Source: Nannochloris sp. 'desiccata'
Taxonomy: Eukaryota > Chlorophyta > Trebouxiophyceae > Chlorellales > Chlorellaceae
Reading direction: 5' to 3'
Assembly: GCA_019044685.2 (NCBI GenBank)
Contig: JAGTXX020000003.1
Coordinates: forward strand, 1,302,001-1,366,000
DNA: 64,000 bases
Positions 1-9,391 of this stretch are shown here, one piece after another. How positions within the stretch are numbered: the first letter of the stretch is position 1; each line of letters opens with the position of its first letter. Below the pieces are notes generated by a model that did not search any database, was not told the DNA's origin, and was given only the letters and a program-made list of their open reading frames with translations. A program made the translations under genes and the position numbers.

Positions 1-1
1 T

Positions 2-427
2 GCGGGCAGAGTCACGGTGCCGGCGCTGATGGATACCTTTGCGACTCAATGTTTCTTCAGTAAAGGACTTTTGGTGGAAGTATTAGCTGAAATGAGTGGA
101 GATTTAAATCGGGATACCGGCAGAGGAGTAAAAACAGAAGAAAAAGAAGAAGGAGGTGAGGTAGAAAGCAGTGAAGCCACAGCTTGTTCTTCTTCTGGAG
201 CGTTGCTCCAATTGGTCCCCCTACCCCGCGCCTTTGATGGCAGAACCTACGGAGAGTTGTTCATGTCATTTGTAACGGCTAAATCGACGCTTGTCAGTTT
301 AGGCCTTTATAGAATTAAGAGCGAGAACCCTGGAACGAAACTTTGTTATGTGGTGAGTAATCCACCGCCATGGGAAGTACTTGAACTGACAGATAGAGTG
401 TTTGTATTAGTAGAAAGACAACGTTAA
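2..427 (+). CDS. BK/Slo-type calcium-activated potassium channel, C-terminal end (partial)
   Basis: The reading frame is open from base 2, so the gene begins left of the window and only about 141 C-terminal residues are visible. The segment ending in a TNPP-like 'SNPPPWEVLELTDRVFVL' and the preceding 'RTYGELF...LGLYRI' fit the last part of the second RCK domain of Slo/BK-family potassium channels, where the same order (YG-LF, GIYR, TNPP, DLIF-L) is found. An acidic, serine-rich insert separates this from an upstream 'DTFATQCFFSKGLL' block that resembles the RCK2 region before it. No pore or membrane segment lies in the window. By family knowledge it would gate K+ flux in response to Ca2+. Other ion channels with RCK domains are the main alternative. 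Confidence 0.55.
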   Translation, partial: AGRVTVPALMDTFATQCFFSKGLLVEVLAEMSGDLNRDTGRGVKTEEKEEGGEVESSEATACSSSGALLQLVPLPRAFDGRTYGELFMSFVTAKSTLVSLGLYRIKSENPGTKLCYVVSNPPPWEVLELTDRVFVLVERQR

Positions 428-855
428 GAGTCTTCAATTATGTGTAAATCGATGTGTATAGTTGTGTGTAAGTGGAACGCTGTGTTCAATTGTCTGAACA
501 AGGAAAGGAGAGGAGGAGAAGGCAGGTGGGTGCGGCAAGATCAGAGGAGGTAGGATGAGATCTAGAACGTCCAAGGGAAAAGGTAGTGAGAGGGTTCTAA
601 AGATGTGTATATGAGAGACAATTATCGGTAAGAATGGAAAACAGGGGGACAGATCTATATAAACTAGGCAGAACCTCTCAACGAACTGCCGGTGATTTTT
701 TTCGCGAAGGAGGCTCCTTTCTACCACAAACCACCTGGCCAGGTGAAGGAGGTTGGCTTCTTTTGCGGTTGCTGATGCTCAACCCCGCTTATATACCAAT
801 ATTTTTAGAGTTAGAATTCTAAAAAATCAATCATAAACGATATACAGCTAGCTCC
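428..855. other. Spacer between channel gene end and MYB gene
   Basis: No supported gene. A TGTAA motif, the poly(A) signal of many green algae, occurs at 443-447 just after the channel stop codon. The rest should hold the channel 3' UTR and the MYB promoter and 5' UTR. The short open frame at 634-822 shows no recognisable domain. Confidence 0.5.
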
Positions 856-3363
856 ATGGCTGCGTGGAGAGGTGCTCAAGAGAACGCTTATTCTAGCGAT
901 GGCGAATATAGCGACGGTGCTCGTAGGACTTGCTGGGTGCCCGAGGTATGTTAATGAGTTGGGTTTTTATTATGTTATTTATCTGCGCCTTCCAGACGAG
1001 GAAAGAGCTGTGTGCCTCGAAATCAGTGGGAAGTTGAGAAGGGCGTTGGGGGGATCTCCTTCCTGGTGTGCCCTGCAAGGATATTTCGAGGCCTAATATT
1101 GGATATTTTAGCTTCCGATAGCCGAGCAGAAACTTGGTCGGGCTGTTGGGGCTCTCCAACGGCTCTGGGGCTCTCCAACGTTTGTTTCCCCTGGATGCAT
1201 GCCTCCTCAGCGAGTACCGCCTTTTCCCAGTTAGAGCTGCCGAAACATGATTTTAATTAGTGCTCAATATTATTGAGTGGTTGTTGTTGCGACGTAAACT
1301 TTAAAGTTGCTAGAATCCCTGAGTGTAGTTGAACATGGGGGTAAGAGAGAACGTTAAACTGACGTGGCTTTTCTGTGTTACTTTTGCAGGAGGATATCAA
1401 GTTGGTGCAACTCGTAGAGACCTATGGACCTCAAAATTGGAGTTTAATCGCAAAGGTAAGTGTCGCATCTGCGAGGTGGATTTCAGCATGCTCACCCTGA
1501 GTGGACTTGCATTTTTTTCACTCATTCTTCTTAAACTCAGCTGATTTTTCTAACCCATTTCCTGATCACGACTTTTCGCAGAGTCTTGGCACTGGAAGAA
1601 ACGGAAAAAGCTGCCGTCTTCGATGGTTCAACCAACTGGATCCTTCACTTAAAAAGGAGCCCTTTACAGCTGAGGAAGAGGAGATGATCATAGCCAAGCA
1701 TACTGAGCTTGGTAATAAATGGGCTGCGATTTCTAAATTCCTTCCTGGCAGAACAGACAATGCTATCAAAAATTACTGGAATGGCCATCTGAAAAAACGT
1801 GTCGTCTCTAGAGCTACTGAATTGGCAGCAAGCAAAAGACTTCGCACCCTAGTAGGCCTTGCATTAGGCGAAGATGATGACGAAGAAGAAGAGGTACAGC
1901 CCCCTCCATTCAAATCCCAGCGTGTTGGTGGTGGTATGGCGACTTCCCCACGCAGAGCACCTCGCTCCCCCTCATCTGCCGCTGCCGCTGCAGCTGCTGC
2001 TGCTGCTTCCCCTAACTCCCACCGCCATGTCACTCGTGCTGCTACGGGATCTTTACGGCCCAAACAGTTCGACGACGATGAAATGTCTGAAGACGATGGT
2101 TTTAATGGAGGTAGCACCCATCCTGGCCAGTACAAACCAGACTCCCTCGCCCGCGTAGGCTTACCCTCTATGCAGAAAACTGGCAACCACGCTAACAATG
2201 GCCCTGGCAATCTGAAGAATGGAATCTTGTTGTTGCACAACCCTATTGCGCAGCATCCTGGAGGCAGCAACGACTCTTCCCAGCACACGCGTAGTACTGG
2301 AGATCACTGCAGTGACCCTGGAGAGACACATATGCATGGTGGCAATACCATGCATCATAATCACATGTCTACCCAATACAACCAGCATTACGGACATATG
2401 TCTGCTTTAGACCGTACTTTATCTTCTGTAGGTTCTAATGGGTATCAATTCTATGATCCTGCGGTCTTTGCATCCTTTACAACCATGATGAGCACCTTGT
2501 TTCCTACGTCTGAACATCAAGCGGTAATGACGGAGGAGCAAAAGGTATTTTTAGGCCACTTCCACACGGCTTTTGGTAAACTATTGGTTGGACAACAAGG
2601 TCCCTTGGCAGGTACCCCAGCAAGCATTCCAAATCCTGCTCCTTTGTTTGAGAGTGTAGCTCAAGAGATGGCGGCAGCATCAAATGTGAATACTACTACT
2701 ACTACTAATAATAATGATGCTGAAGGTGTTGCCGCTGCTGTTGCTGCTGCTGCGCCAGCACAAGAGAAAGCTGAAGGTACTGCGGATGGTGGCAGTGATG
2801 CGGAAAATAAAGAGGGAATTGAACAGCAAGAAGGAGAAAAGAAGAAACATGCTGTTGTGGTTGAGGTAAACGGCGGTATGAGCATTGCAGATGATGATTA
2901 TTCCAAGACGCAAGAGCAACAACAAGCTCTTGCGGTTGGTAAAATGATGCTTCAAATGGCGCCAATGTTCCCTGGAATGTCTGCTGCACTTGCCGCTATG
3001 ACTCGGGTGGCACAAGCAGCAACAGGTGCTGGAGCAGGAGAAGTAGCACCTTCGCCAGCATCTGGTCCACCAGCTGTTGCCACTGCACCCCCGCTGGCGA
3101 TTGCTCCTCTCAATTTTGGAGATGGCTTTGGTGCTCGTGCAGGAGGTGGTAATAGTCACCCCAAAGCTACTCCATTTTCTGCAATGGCAGCATATACACC
3201 ATCAAAAGGACTGACGAGTGGTGGTCATGATGGTGACACTATAGCAATGGCACTCAAGACGCCATTGTCATTGCAGGCTGCACGCCCCGCCTCTGCGGCA
3301 AGAAATGTTGCTCCAGAAGGGTTGGCATTCCTTGCAATGGCTGCGAGCATGGAAGCTGCTTAG
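856..3363 (+). CDS. R2R3-MYB transcription factor
   Basis: Three exons, 856-945, 1390-1455 and 1582-3363, joined by two phase-0 introns, give about 645 residues. The R2 repeat is assembled across the introns: Trp27, Trp47 and Trp67. R3 has Phe80, Trp99 and Trp118, the plant pattern in which the first R3 tryptophan is replaced. The block '[13 protein letters not shown]' and '[11 protein letters not shown]' place it near the MYB52/56/105 type of plant R2R3 factors. R2 carries one extra residue (LGTGRNG) before its recognition helix. After residue 135 the protein is low complexity: acidic, poly-Ala, Asn/His-rich and Ala/Gly/Pro-rich stretches. It should be a nuclear DNA-binding regulator; targets cannot be inferred. 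The start is the first ATG of an exon that supplies the missing 'W-x-P-E' of R2. Confidence 0.9.
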
Positions 3364-4687
3364 AAAGGATACCGATGGATCTTCTATGTCCCCTCTCTAG
3401 GTAGACTTATAATTGTTTCAGCAAAATTAAATTCTTATTGGGCGTTTTGTTGTTGTCGTCGTTGAGGATAAAGTAGATAGGTTTAGAAGAGACATGCGCA
3501 GCGCAGGTAGAGTAAACTGCATTGTTCATCTTGATGTATCTATCTATCTACCTATCTATCTATCTATCCCTCGCTTGAATGAAATCACTAACGAGGGATG
3601 AATAAAAGAAATAAACTTGTTTCCATTTTGCATATCTACTGTTTTCTCTAATCGTTTTTCTCCACCCCATCTTTCTTGGCAGCAGCGGCTTTTTTATTTT
3701 TATCCCCTTGTGTAAGCTGCTTGCCTTGCCCTTACTTAAATCCATCCTTTTCTATCTATCGTTTTTAAAATTTTCGATTTTGGAAGATAAACATATGCCA
3801 TCGTTACCCCTTCTGCTTCAGTACGGCTTTACTCATACCAACATCCTTGTACTTAATTAATTGCGTTACTTTTTTTTTTAAGGTCGAGGACAATGGTGGC
3901 ATATTTGTTTTCTTTCTTCCCCCATTCCCCTTTTAGCTTTTTGTATTTAGGGAGTTGAACCCTCTATTTCTTCTTGCTTTTGTTTAGATTGGTTCTACAT
4001 ACAGCAATACTCTCAAAACAAGAAAGAAATCCAAAGTATCTCATAAAAATTTTGACTTTCCAATTACTATTTTAGACACGACAACGATGGCTTTGGACAA
4101 AATGGAAGATAGCAACGTAAATAAATTTCATTTTCCTCTTTATTCAAGTGCCCTGTCGACGAACGCTAACCCCACCCATTTCTATACTCTATATAAATTG
4201 CCCATTAGGTTTCCCACTATGTTTTTCCCCACCCACCGATCAATCTTTGTGTCTTTTTTCCCCTTAATGTTTGTTCTACTGCTTCTTCAGTTGTCTTATA
4301 AACTTTATTTCTCCCTTTCTTTTGCATCCCTGCATGGAATGGAATGTATGGCTGGGAGGCATCCAAGCGCGGACTATTGGATACCGTGCTTGTTGTTCGT
4401 CTCCTATCTGTAATAAAATCAAAATAAACTTGCAATTACTACAGAACAGACACACGTTTTGGTTGGGCTCTTGGCGACTCTCAGAGTCTCTCTGCCGACC
4501 CTAGCAGGAGATGCTAATAAAACCAAATGATTTCACTGACGAGGGCATAATAGAACCATATTTACAAGCTTAATTCCTACTAATCTATTGAACCTACACA
4601 CACGATATCAGTGCATCTTCACCAGATTTTGAGCAAGAATCCCTAATAATAATTTAATTCTTTTTTGCAAAGGGCCCTTAAAATACT
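3364..4687. other. Long spacer, 1.3 kb, no supported gene
   Basis: AT-rich, with many poly-T and TTTC stretches. Open frames such as 4087-4413 (+) and 4217-4435 (-) have no recognisable domain and a composition like the surrounding DNA. It probably holds the MYB 3' UTR and the V-ATPase F promoter. This is one of the largest gene-free intervals of the window. Confidence 0.4.
3537..3568. repeat. Tetranucleotide microsatellite (TATC)n
   Basis: Eight TATC-type units in a row with one substituted unit (TACC) in the middle. It lies about 175 bases downstream of the MYB stop codon. Confidence 0.9.
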
Positions 4688-5233
4688 ATGGCACAAGGCG
4701 GTGCTTCAAGCCAGGATGGTGGGCTGTTAGCAATGATTGTAGATCAGGATACAGCAACGGGGATGCTTCTTACAGGAGTCGGCCATGTTGATCTGAGAAG
4801 ACGAAGCAATTTCCTTGTAGTAGACGACAGTAAGTCTTGACAAGGGTTGATATTGAAATATATTGCATTGATAATAATTTTATATGGGAACTCGGGTCAA
4901 AATCGCACGGTTGGGGGTAGTTTGTTTTACTCATTGCCTCGAGGTATTCATTGTTTCGGCTCCGCCGCAACTCACCTTTCACTCCATCCTCTTCCTTTCT
5001 CTGCAGAAACTCCCCTTGTCAACATTGAGGACGCATTTAAAGATTTCACGAATAGAGACGATATTTCCGTCCTGCTTATTAATCAAAGCATTGCTAATAC
5101 AATTCGCCATCTCCTCGACGCCTACATGAGACCAGTGCCGGCAATCTTGGAAGTGCCTTCAAAAGATCAGCCATACGACCCAACACAAGATTCAATCCTT
5201 GCTAGAGTGAAATTCATGTTTGGAGAAGGTTAA
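4688..5233 (+). CDS. VMA7: V-type proton ATPase subunit F
   Basis: Exons 4688-4829 and 5007-5233 with a phase-1 intron give 122 residues, the usual length for eukaryotic subunit F. Recognisable blocks in order are '[16 protein letters not shown]', 'NFLVVDD', '[14 protein letters not shown]', 'PAILEVPSK' and '[10 protein letters not shown]', all standard for the family. The protein is the small central-stalk subunit of the V1 sector and takes part in rotary coupling of ATP hydrolysis to proton pumping at vacuole and endomembranes. The splice sites (GTAAGT, CTGCAG) restore the conserved sequence exactly. A TGTAA motif follows at 5281. The gene is convergent with the UDP-sugar pyrophosphorylase gene. 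Confidence 0.95.
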
Positions 5234-5339
5234 TGGAAGATAAAGCGACTGAATACGAGGTATTGTTTATGAAAACTGATTGTAAAAAGGAAAAAAAACC
5301 GACAAATTACAAAAGTGTCACAAAAATTTTATTTTCCTT

Positions 5340-7303
5340 CTAAGAAGAAGATTTCTTTATCTCTTTAGTTTCCTTTTTCACAACTTTAAATCCACGAATA
5401 TACTCTTCCTCTACAGCAGCAGCATCAGGGTCTAACGGAGCCCACTCCCAGCCTTCGTTTTCAACTGGTTCCTTCTCGGCCACCAAAACGGCCACGCCAA
5501 GGGGGGCTTCAATAACCACGGCCCCACGTTTTAAATCCAAGTTTTGAATCTTAGCATCCGACGCACGGATAACAAGAGTGCTATCCGATCCAATATGCAC
5601 GTTTTTCACGTTTATTTTGGCCTCCAAATCATCAAAAGTTGAAGCAAATAGCGGAGACCAGGTGACCCTAGGCCATAAATGCAGCCCAGAGATGCCATTA
5701 AAACTCACTGTACTAGAAGGCTCGTCTACAGAGACGCCAATCATACGCAACATATGGCAGTTTGTCTCGTAAATATCCAATTCACCAGTTGTAGCGCTAT
5801 GAGATGGGTTCCCACTTGCCGCCTTGGCTGCGGCATCACTGGGACTGTTCTTCACTGGGCTATAGGCAGCCCATACTTGATTGATTACAGTGAACCCTAC
5901 TTTACTGCCTTCAGGTAACGATTTCGGGAAATCTTGCATCATGCATTCCAGACGTGTGCTGCTTTTAAAAGTGGTACGGGTTGCATCAGCATATTTAGGG
6001 TTTACAAATTCCCCAATAACGCCACCATGGCGCTTTAATTCTGCTACATAGGTGCTTAATTTGAAGACTAATTGATTGATATTGCCTGGAAATGGCGAAA
6101 ATCCGGTGTTTGGATCGTTGACATCCCCTTCAGGACTGATTGTTGCTCTAAGCATTGGGTCAAGTTGATTGTATTCAACATTAATTGTCATCTCTTTAGT
6201 GCCATTTCCAGAGGTAGATTTGAGTCGTGCAATAGCTCCAATAGCTTCTTTTGCTTTACGAGGCACAGCGAGAGAATTCACATCAAAATCTCGGTCAGCA
6301 GAGACCCCCAGTGCAACAGGCAAAGCGCGGAAGACTTGTGCATTCGTATCTTGGAAGAAACAAACCCATTTAAGCCCAGAATTAGCCCATTCTTCAGCCA
6401 AACCACTAGAATCTAACAACATGTGCACGTCACCATGGCCATGAGGCTTTGTTTGGATACTGTACTGGTCTCTACTCGACAGCGCCAAGTGGGCATCATT
6501 ATCTGCTAAACACGCTACTTTCTCTTGTTTAAGCAAAGTAATTTGCCCCTGTGCAGCACCGAAATTAGAATGTGTGTCTAATAAAGCTTGGGTACGTGCA
6601 TGTGTATCATCAGATGTCATGATCATAAGAGGAAGACGCCGACCTGGAAATCTGGTTTGTGCTTTCGCTTGCAGGGCTAAAATGTACTCAATGTAAAGCT
6701 GCAGGAAACAAATACCGCTGGCAGATTCTGCAGGGAGAGCAACTTTAATTCCAGAGTAGCCTAGTCTTTCTCCAAGTCCTCCCGCCACAAGGACATAACC
6801 AGCTTCTCCTGCTGCTTCTACGCCCTTTCTTTCTAATTCCCGGAAATGTTCGCTTCCAAAATCAAGGGATTCACCATCTGGAACAGCTGGTTCAAAGCCG
6901 TCAAAGGGATTTACCCCTTCTTTGCTGCCATGAAGTAATCTGCGGGCATTGCCAATATACTGTATTAGTCCACCAGCATAGCTGCTATCTAAATGGCAAA
7001 GTTGATCCAACATGCGCCTTTTGTCATCATCATGGTCTCCAAGGGGGCTCCAATTAGCAAAGAGGTGGTCTTGGCCTTCTTCAAGCAAGGCAGCAACAAG
7101 AGGACGGGTCTGGGGCAGTGAGGGAGTGAAAGTGATTGACTCTTTAGAAGAATGTTTTCAACTTGGACAGCAAAAGGAGAGGAGAAAGTAATTGAACATA
7201 TGCATACTACTAATAGTGTTAATTATAAGAACCATACCTGATCATCTAGCAAACTTTCATTGCCGTTCAAGCTGATCGAATTTTGGATTGAAGTTGCTGC
7301 CAT
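5340..7303 (-). CDS. USP: UDP-sugar pyrophosphorylase
   Basis: Exon 1 is 7238-7303 (22 codons) and exon 2 is 5340-7109, phase 0, giving 611 residues, close to the 614 of Arabidopsis USP. The nucleotide-binding loop 'GGLGERLG' is at residues 132-139; 'KPHGHGDVH', 'FFQDTN', 'NVEYNQLDP', 'TGFSPFPGNINQL' and 'STRLECMMQD' follow in the order seen in plant enzymes. The family converts UTP plus sugar-1-phosphates (Glc, Gal, GlcA, Xyl, Ara) to UDP-sugars and pyrophosphate, the salvage route into cell-wall and glycan precursors, normally in the cytosol. The start chosen is the only in-frame ATG of exon 1. Introns and composition are ordinary for the window. It is head-to-head with plastid FBPase. Confidence 0.95.
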
Positions 7304-7593
7304 TGTCGCAAATGAAAGCACTGTAGGAGCTTGATCTGCGTATGGATAATGTTTTTGAATGTCGAAGGGTGTCCAATGCGCGCTAGATATGCACTTGAGG
7401 CTTGTGGGTCCTCTGGAGTTTGTGTAGAAAGAAGATGATGAACGCAACTCTTTGCGCACAGTTCTCTTTAGAGTGCGATCACGCCGATATAGTTCCACGA
7501 GACCTTGCGATATCGCATAAATTATTAGAAGATTGGAAGGGCTGAAAGCTTATCCTATCTCAAACCAACTAGCCTTATCTTATCAACAGCAAG
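7304..7593. promoter_or_regulatory. Divergent promoter region, UDP-sugar pyrophosphorylase / FBPase
   Basis: 290 bases between two head-to-head start codons, so both promoters and 5' UTRs must lie here or overlap. No clear TATA box is visible. Confidence 0.5.
7549..7584 (-). promoter_or_regulatory. Three GATAAG (I-box-like) cores upstream of FBPase
   Basis: CTTATC, the complement of GATAAG, occurs at 7549-7554, 7574-7579 and 7579-7584, ending 10 bases before the FBPase ATG. In land plants the I-box core GATAAG is found in promoters of light-regulated photosynthesis genes. Here the copies lie so close to the ATG that they may be in the 5' UTR, and function in this organism is inference only. 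Confidence 0.25.
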
Positions 7594-8960
7594 ATGGCTT
7601 CCTCCACGATGAAGATGCAGGTTCAGCAGCGTGCTGGAGCTGTCACCTCCCAGAAGGCTCGCTCTAGCGCCATCATGGCTGCTCCCATCACTAGGTGGGT
7701 ACATTTTATGTGTAAAACGCTGCTGCTGAAAAGCTGCACAAATCTAAATCTAAAATCAAACAATGTATCTTTTATCGCTCACAAATTCTACTTTCTTTTT
7801 TCATAATTGACAGGCGCAGTGCTGCTGCCGCTTTCAGCAAGGCTTCTACCCGCACCAACGTTGGTCGCCAGGCTATGCGTGTTGCTGCCTCTGTTGCCAC
7901 CGCCCCCCCAGGCGTCAAGTCCCAGGCCGTCAACCAGTACGAGCTCTTCACCCTCACCACCTGGTTACTAAACCAGGAGAAGGTTGGCAACATTGATGTC
8001 GAACTCGCCACTGTCCTTTCCTCCATCGCCACTGCATGCAAGCAGATTGGCTCCATGGTCAACCGCGCCTCCATCTCTGGCTTCACTGGCCTTGCTGGTG
8101 AAACCAACGTCCAGGGTGAGGACCAGAAGAAGCTCGATGTTATCTCTAACGAGGTGTTCGGTGCTTGCCTTCGTTCTTCCGGACGTACCGGAACCTTGGC
8201 TTCCGAAGAAGAGGACGCCCCCGTCTTTGTTGAGGAGACTTACTCTGGTGATTATGTCGTTGTCTTCGATCCTTTGGATGGATCTTCCAATATCGATGCC
8301 GGTATTTCTGTCGGTTCTATCTTCGGTGTCTATGCACCCAGCGAGGAGTGCAAAATTGAAGATATGGATGACCCCGACAAAATGATGGAAAAGTGCGTTC
8401 TCAATGTCTGCAAAGCCGGTAACGAGCTCCTCTGCGCTGGATACTGCTTATACTCTTCTTCCACTGTCCTCGTCCTTTCCGTCGGTAAAGGTGTCTGGGG
8501 ATTCACTTTTGACCCCTTGGTTGGTGAATTCATCCTGTCTCACCCTGACATCAAGATCCCTGAAAAAGGAATGATCTACTCTTTCAACGAAGGTAACTAC
8601 AACGGCTGGACCCCTGAGTTGAAGTCTTACATGGATTCTCTCAAGGAACCCTCAAACTGGGGTGGCAAGCCTTACAGCTCTCGTTATATTGGATCCCTTG
8701 TTGGCGATTTCCATCGCACCCTTCTCTATGGAGGCATCTATGGGTACCCCGCTGACACCAAGAACAAGACTGGCAAATTGAGGTTATTGTACGAGTGCGC
8801 TCCTATGTCTTTCCTTGCTGAACAGGCTGGCGGTAAGGGATCTACTGGATTTGAGCGTGTCTTGGATATTGTGCCTGAAAAGGTCCACCAGCGTGTGCCC
8901 TTGTTCTGCGGATCCAAATGGGAGGTGGAGTACTTAGAGAAAAAAATGGCTGGCCAGTAA
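7594..8960 (+). CDS. FBP: Fructose-1,6-bisphosphatase, chloroplast redox-regulated type
   Basis: Exons 7594-7694 and 7814-8960 (phase 2) give 415 residues. The first 55-60 residues are rich in Ala, Ser and Arg, as in a plastid transit peptide. The catalytic core shows 'DPLDGSSNID' metal/substrate loop, 'GNYNGWTPELK', 'RYIGSLVGDFHR' and 'YECAPMSFLAEQAGG'. The regulatory loop of plastid enzymes is present, with cysteines at residues 213, 228 and 233, equivalent to the thioredoxin-f-controlled set of pea FBPase. The enzyme makes fructose-6-phosphate in the Calvin-Benson cycle and should be activated in light by thiol reduction. Codon use favours C-ending codons, as expected for a highly expressed gene. 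Confidence 0.97.
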
Positions 8961-9391
8961 ATCCCGTAGTTACTGTCAACGATTAACCTTAAGTACATAA
9001 AAAGAATCAACACCAAGAATTATTATTAGGAAGAATGAGAAGAAAACGTATGATTAAATGGTTGCCATTTTGTCGGCTTATTCTTTTTCCTGAACAACAA
9101 TTTCAATTTTTTGCTTTCTTGCTTGGAGAAGATAAAAAGTACTAGGATTTGTGTGTATGCCCTGTTTTTAGCATTGTATTGGGCAAGTAAACTTGTAAGA
9201 AATAGAAATAAGTAGATGAAAAGAAAGCTGAGAGCAGCAAACGAGAACCTACCGGCTGCATTATTGAATGGATTTTTAACTGAAAATAGCACAATTTGCC
9301 AGATTCGACACGTGCTTCGCATTTAAATATTTTTTAATAGTTTTATGAAGCGCTGATGGGATTATAGCTGCTCAAAGAGCAATTAGGAGTC
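8961..9391. other. Spacer between FBPase and neurochondrin-like gene
   Basis: AT-rich, no supported gene. It should hold the FBPase 3' UTR and the next promoter. The minus-strand frame at 9026-9322 is low-complexity and shows no domain. Confidence 0.4.

Noticed and set aside
634..822. Short frame with an ATG before the MYB gene
   Set aside because: No domain and no splice signals linking it to MYB; the R2 repeat is fully accounted for from 856 on.
1773..2288. 171-codon minus-strand frame
   Set aside because: Antisense to the low-complexity MYB tail, no domain.
4087..4413. 108-codon frame in the large spacer
   Set aside because: Hydrophobic, Phe/Tyr-rich translation expected of T-rich spacer; no family resemblance.
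4451..4515. Possible tRNA-like arms
   Set aside because: No complete cloverleaf, A-box or B-box could be fitted.
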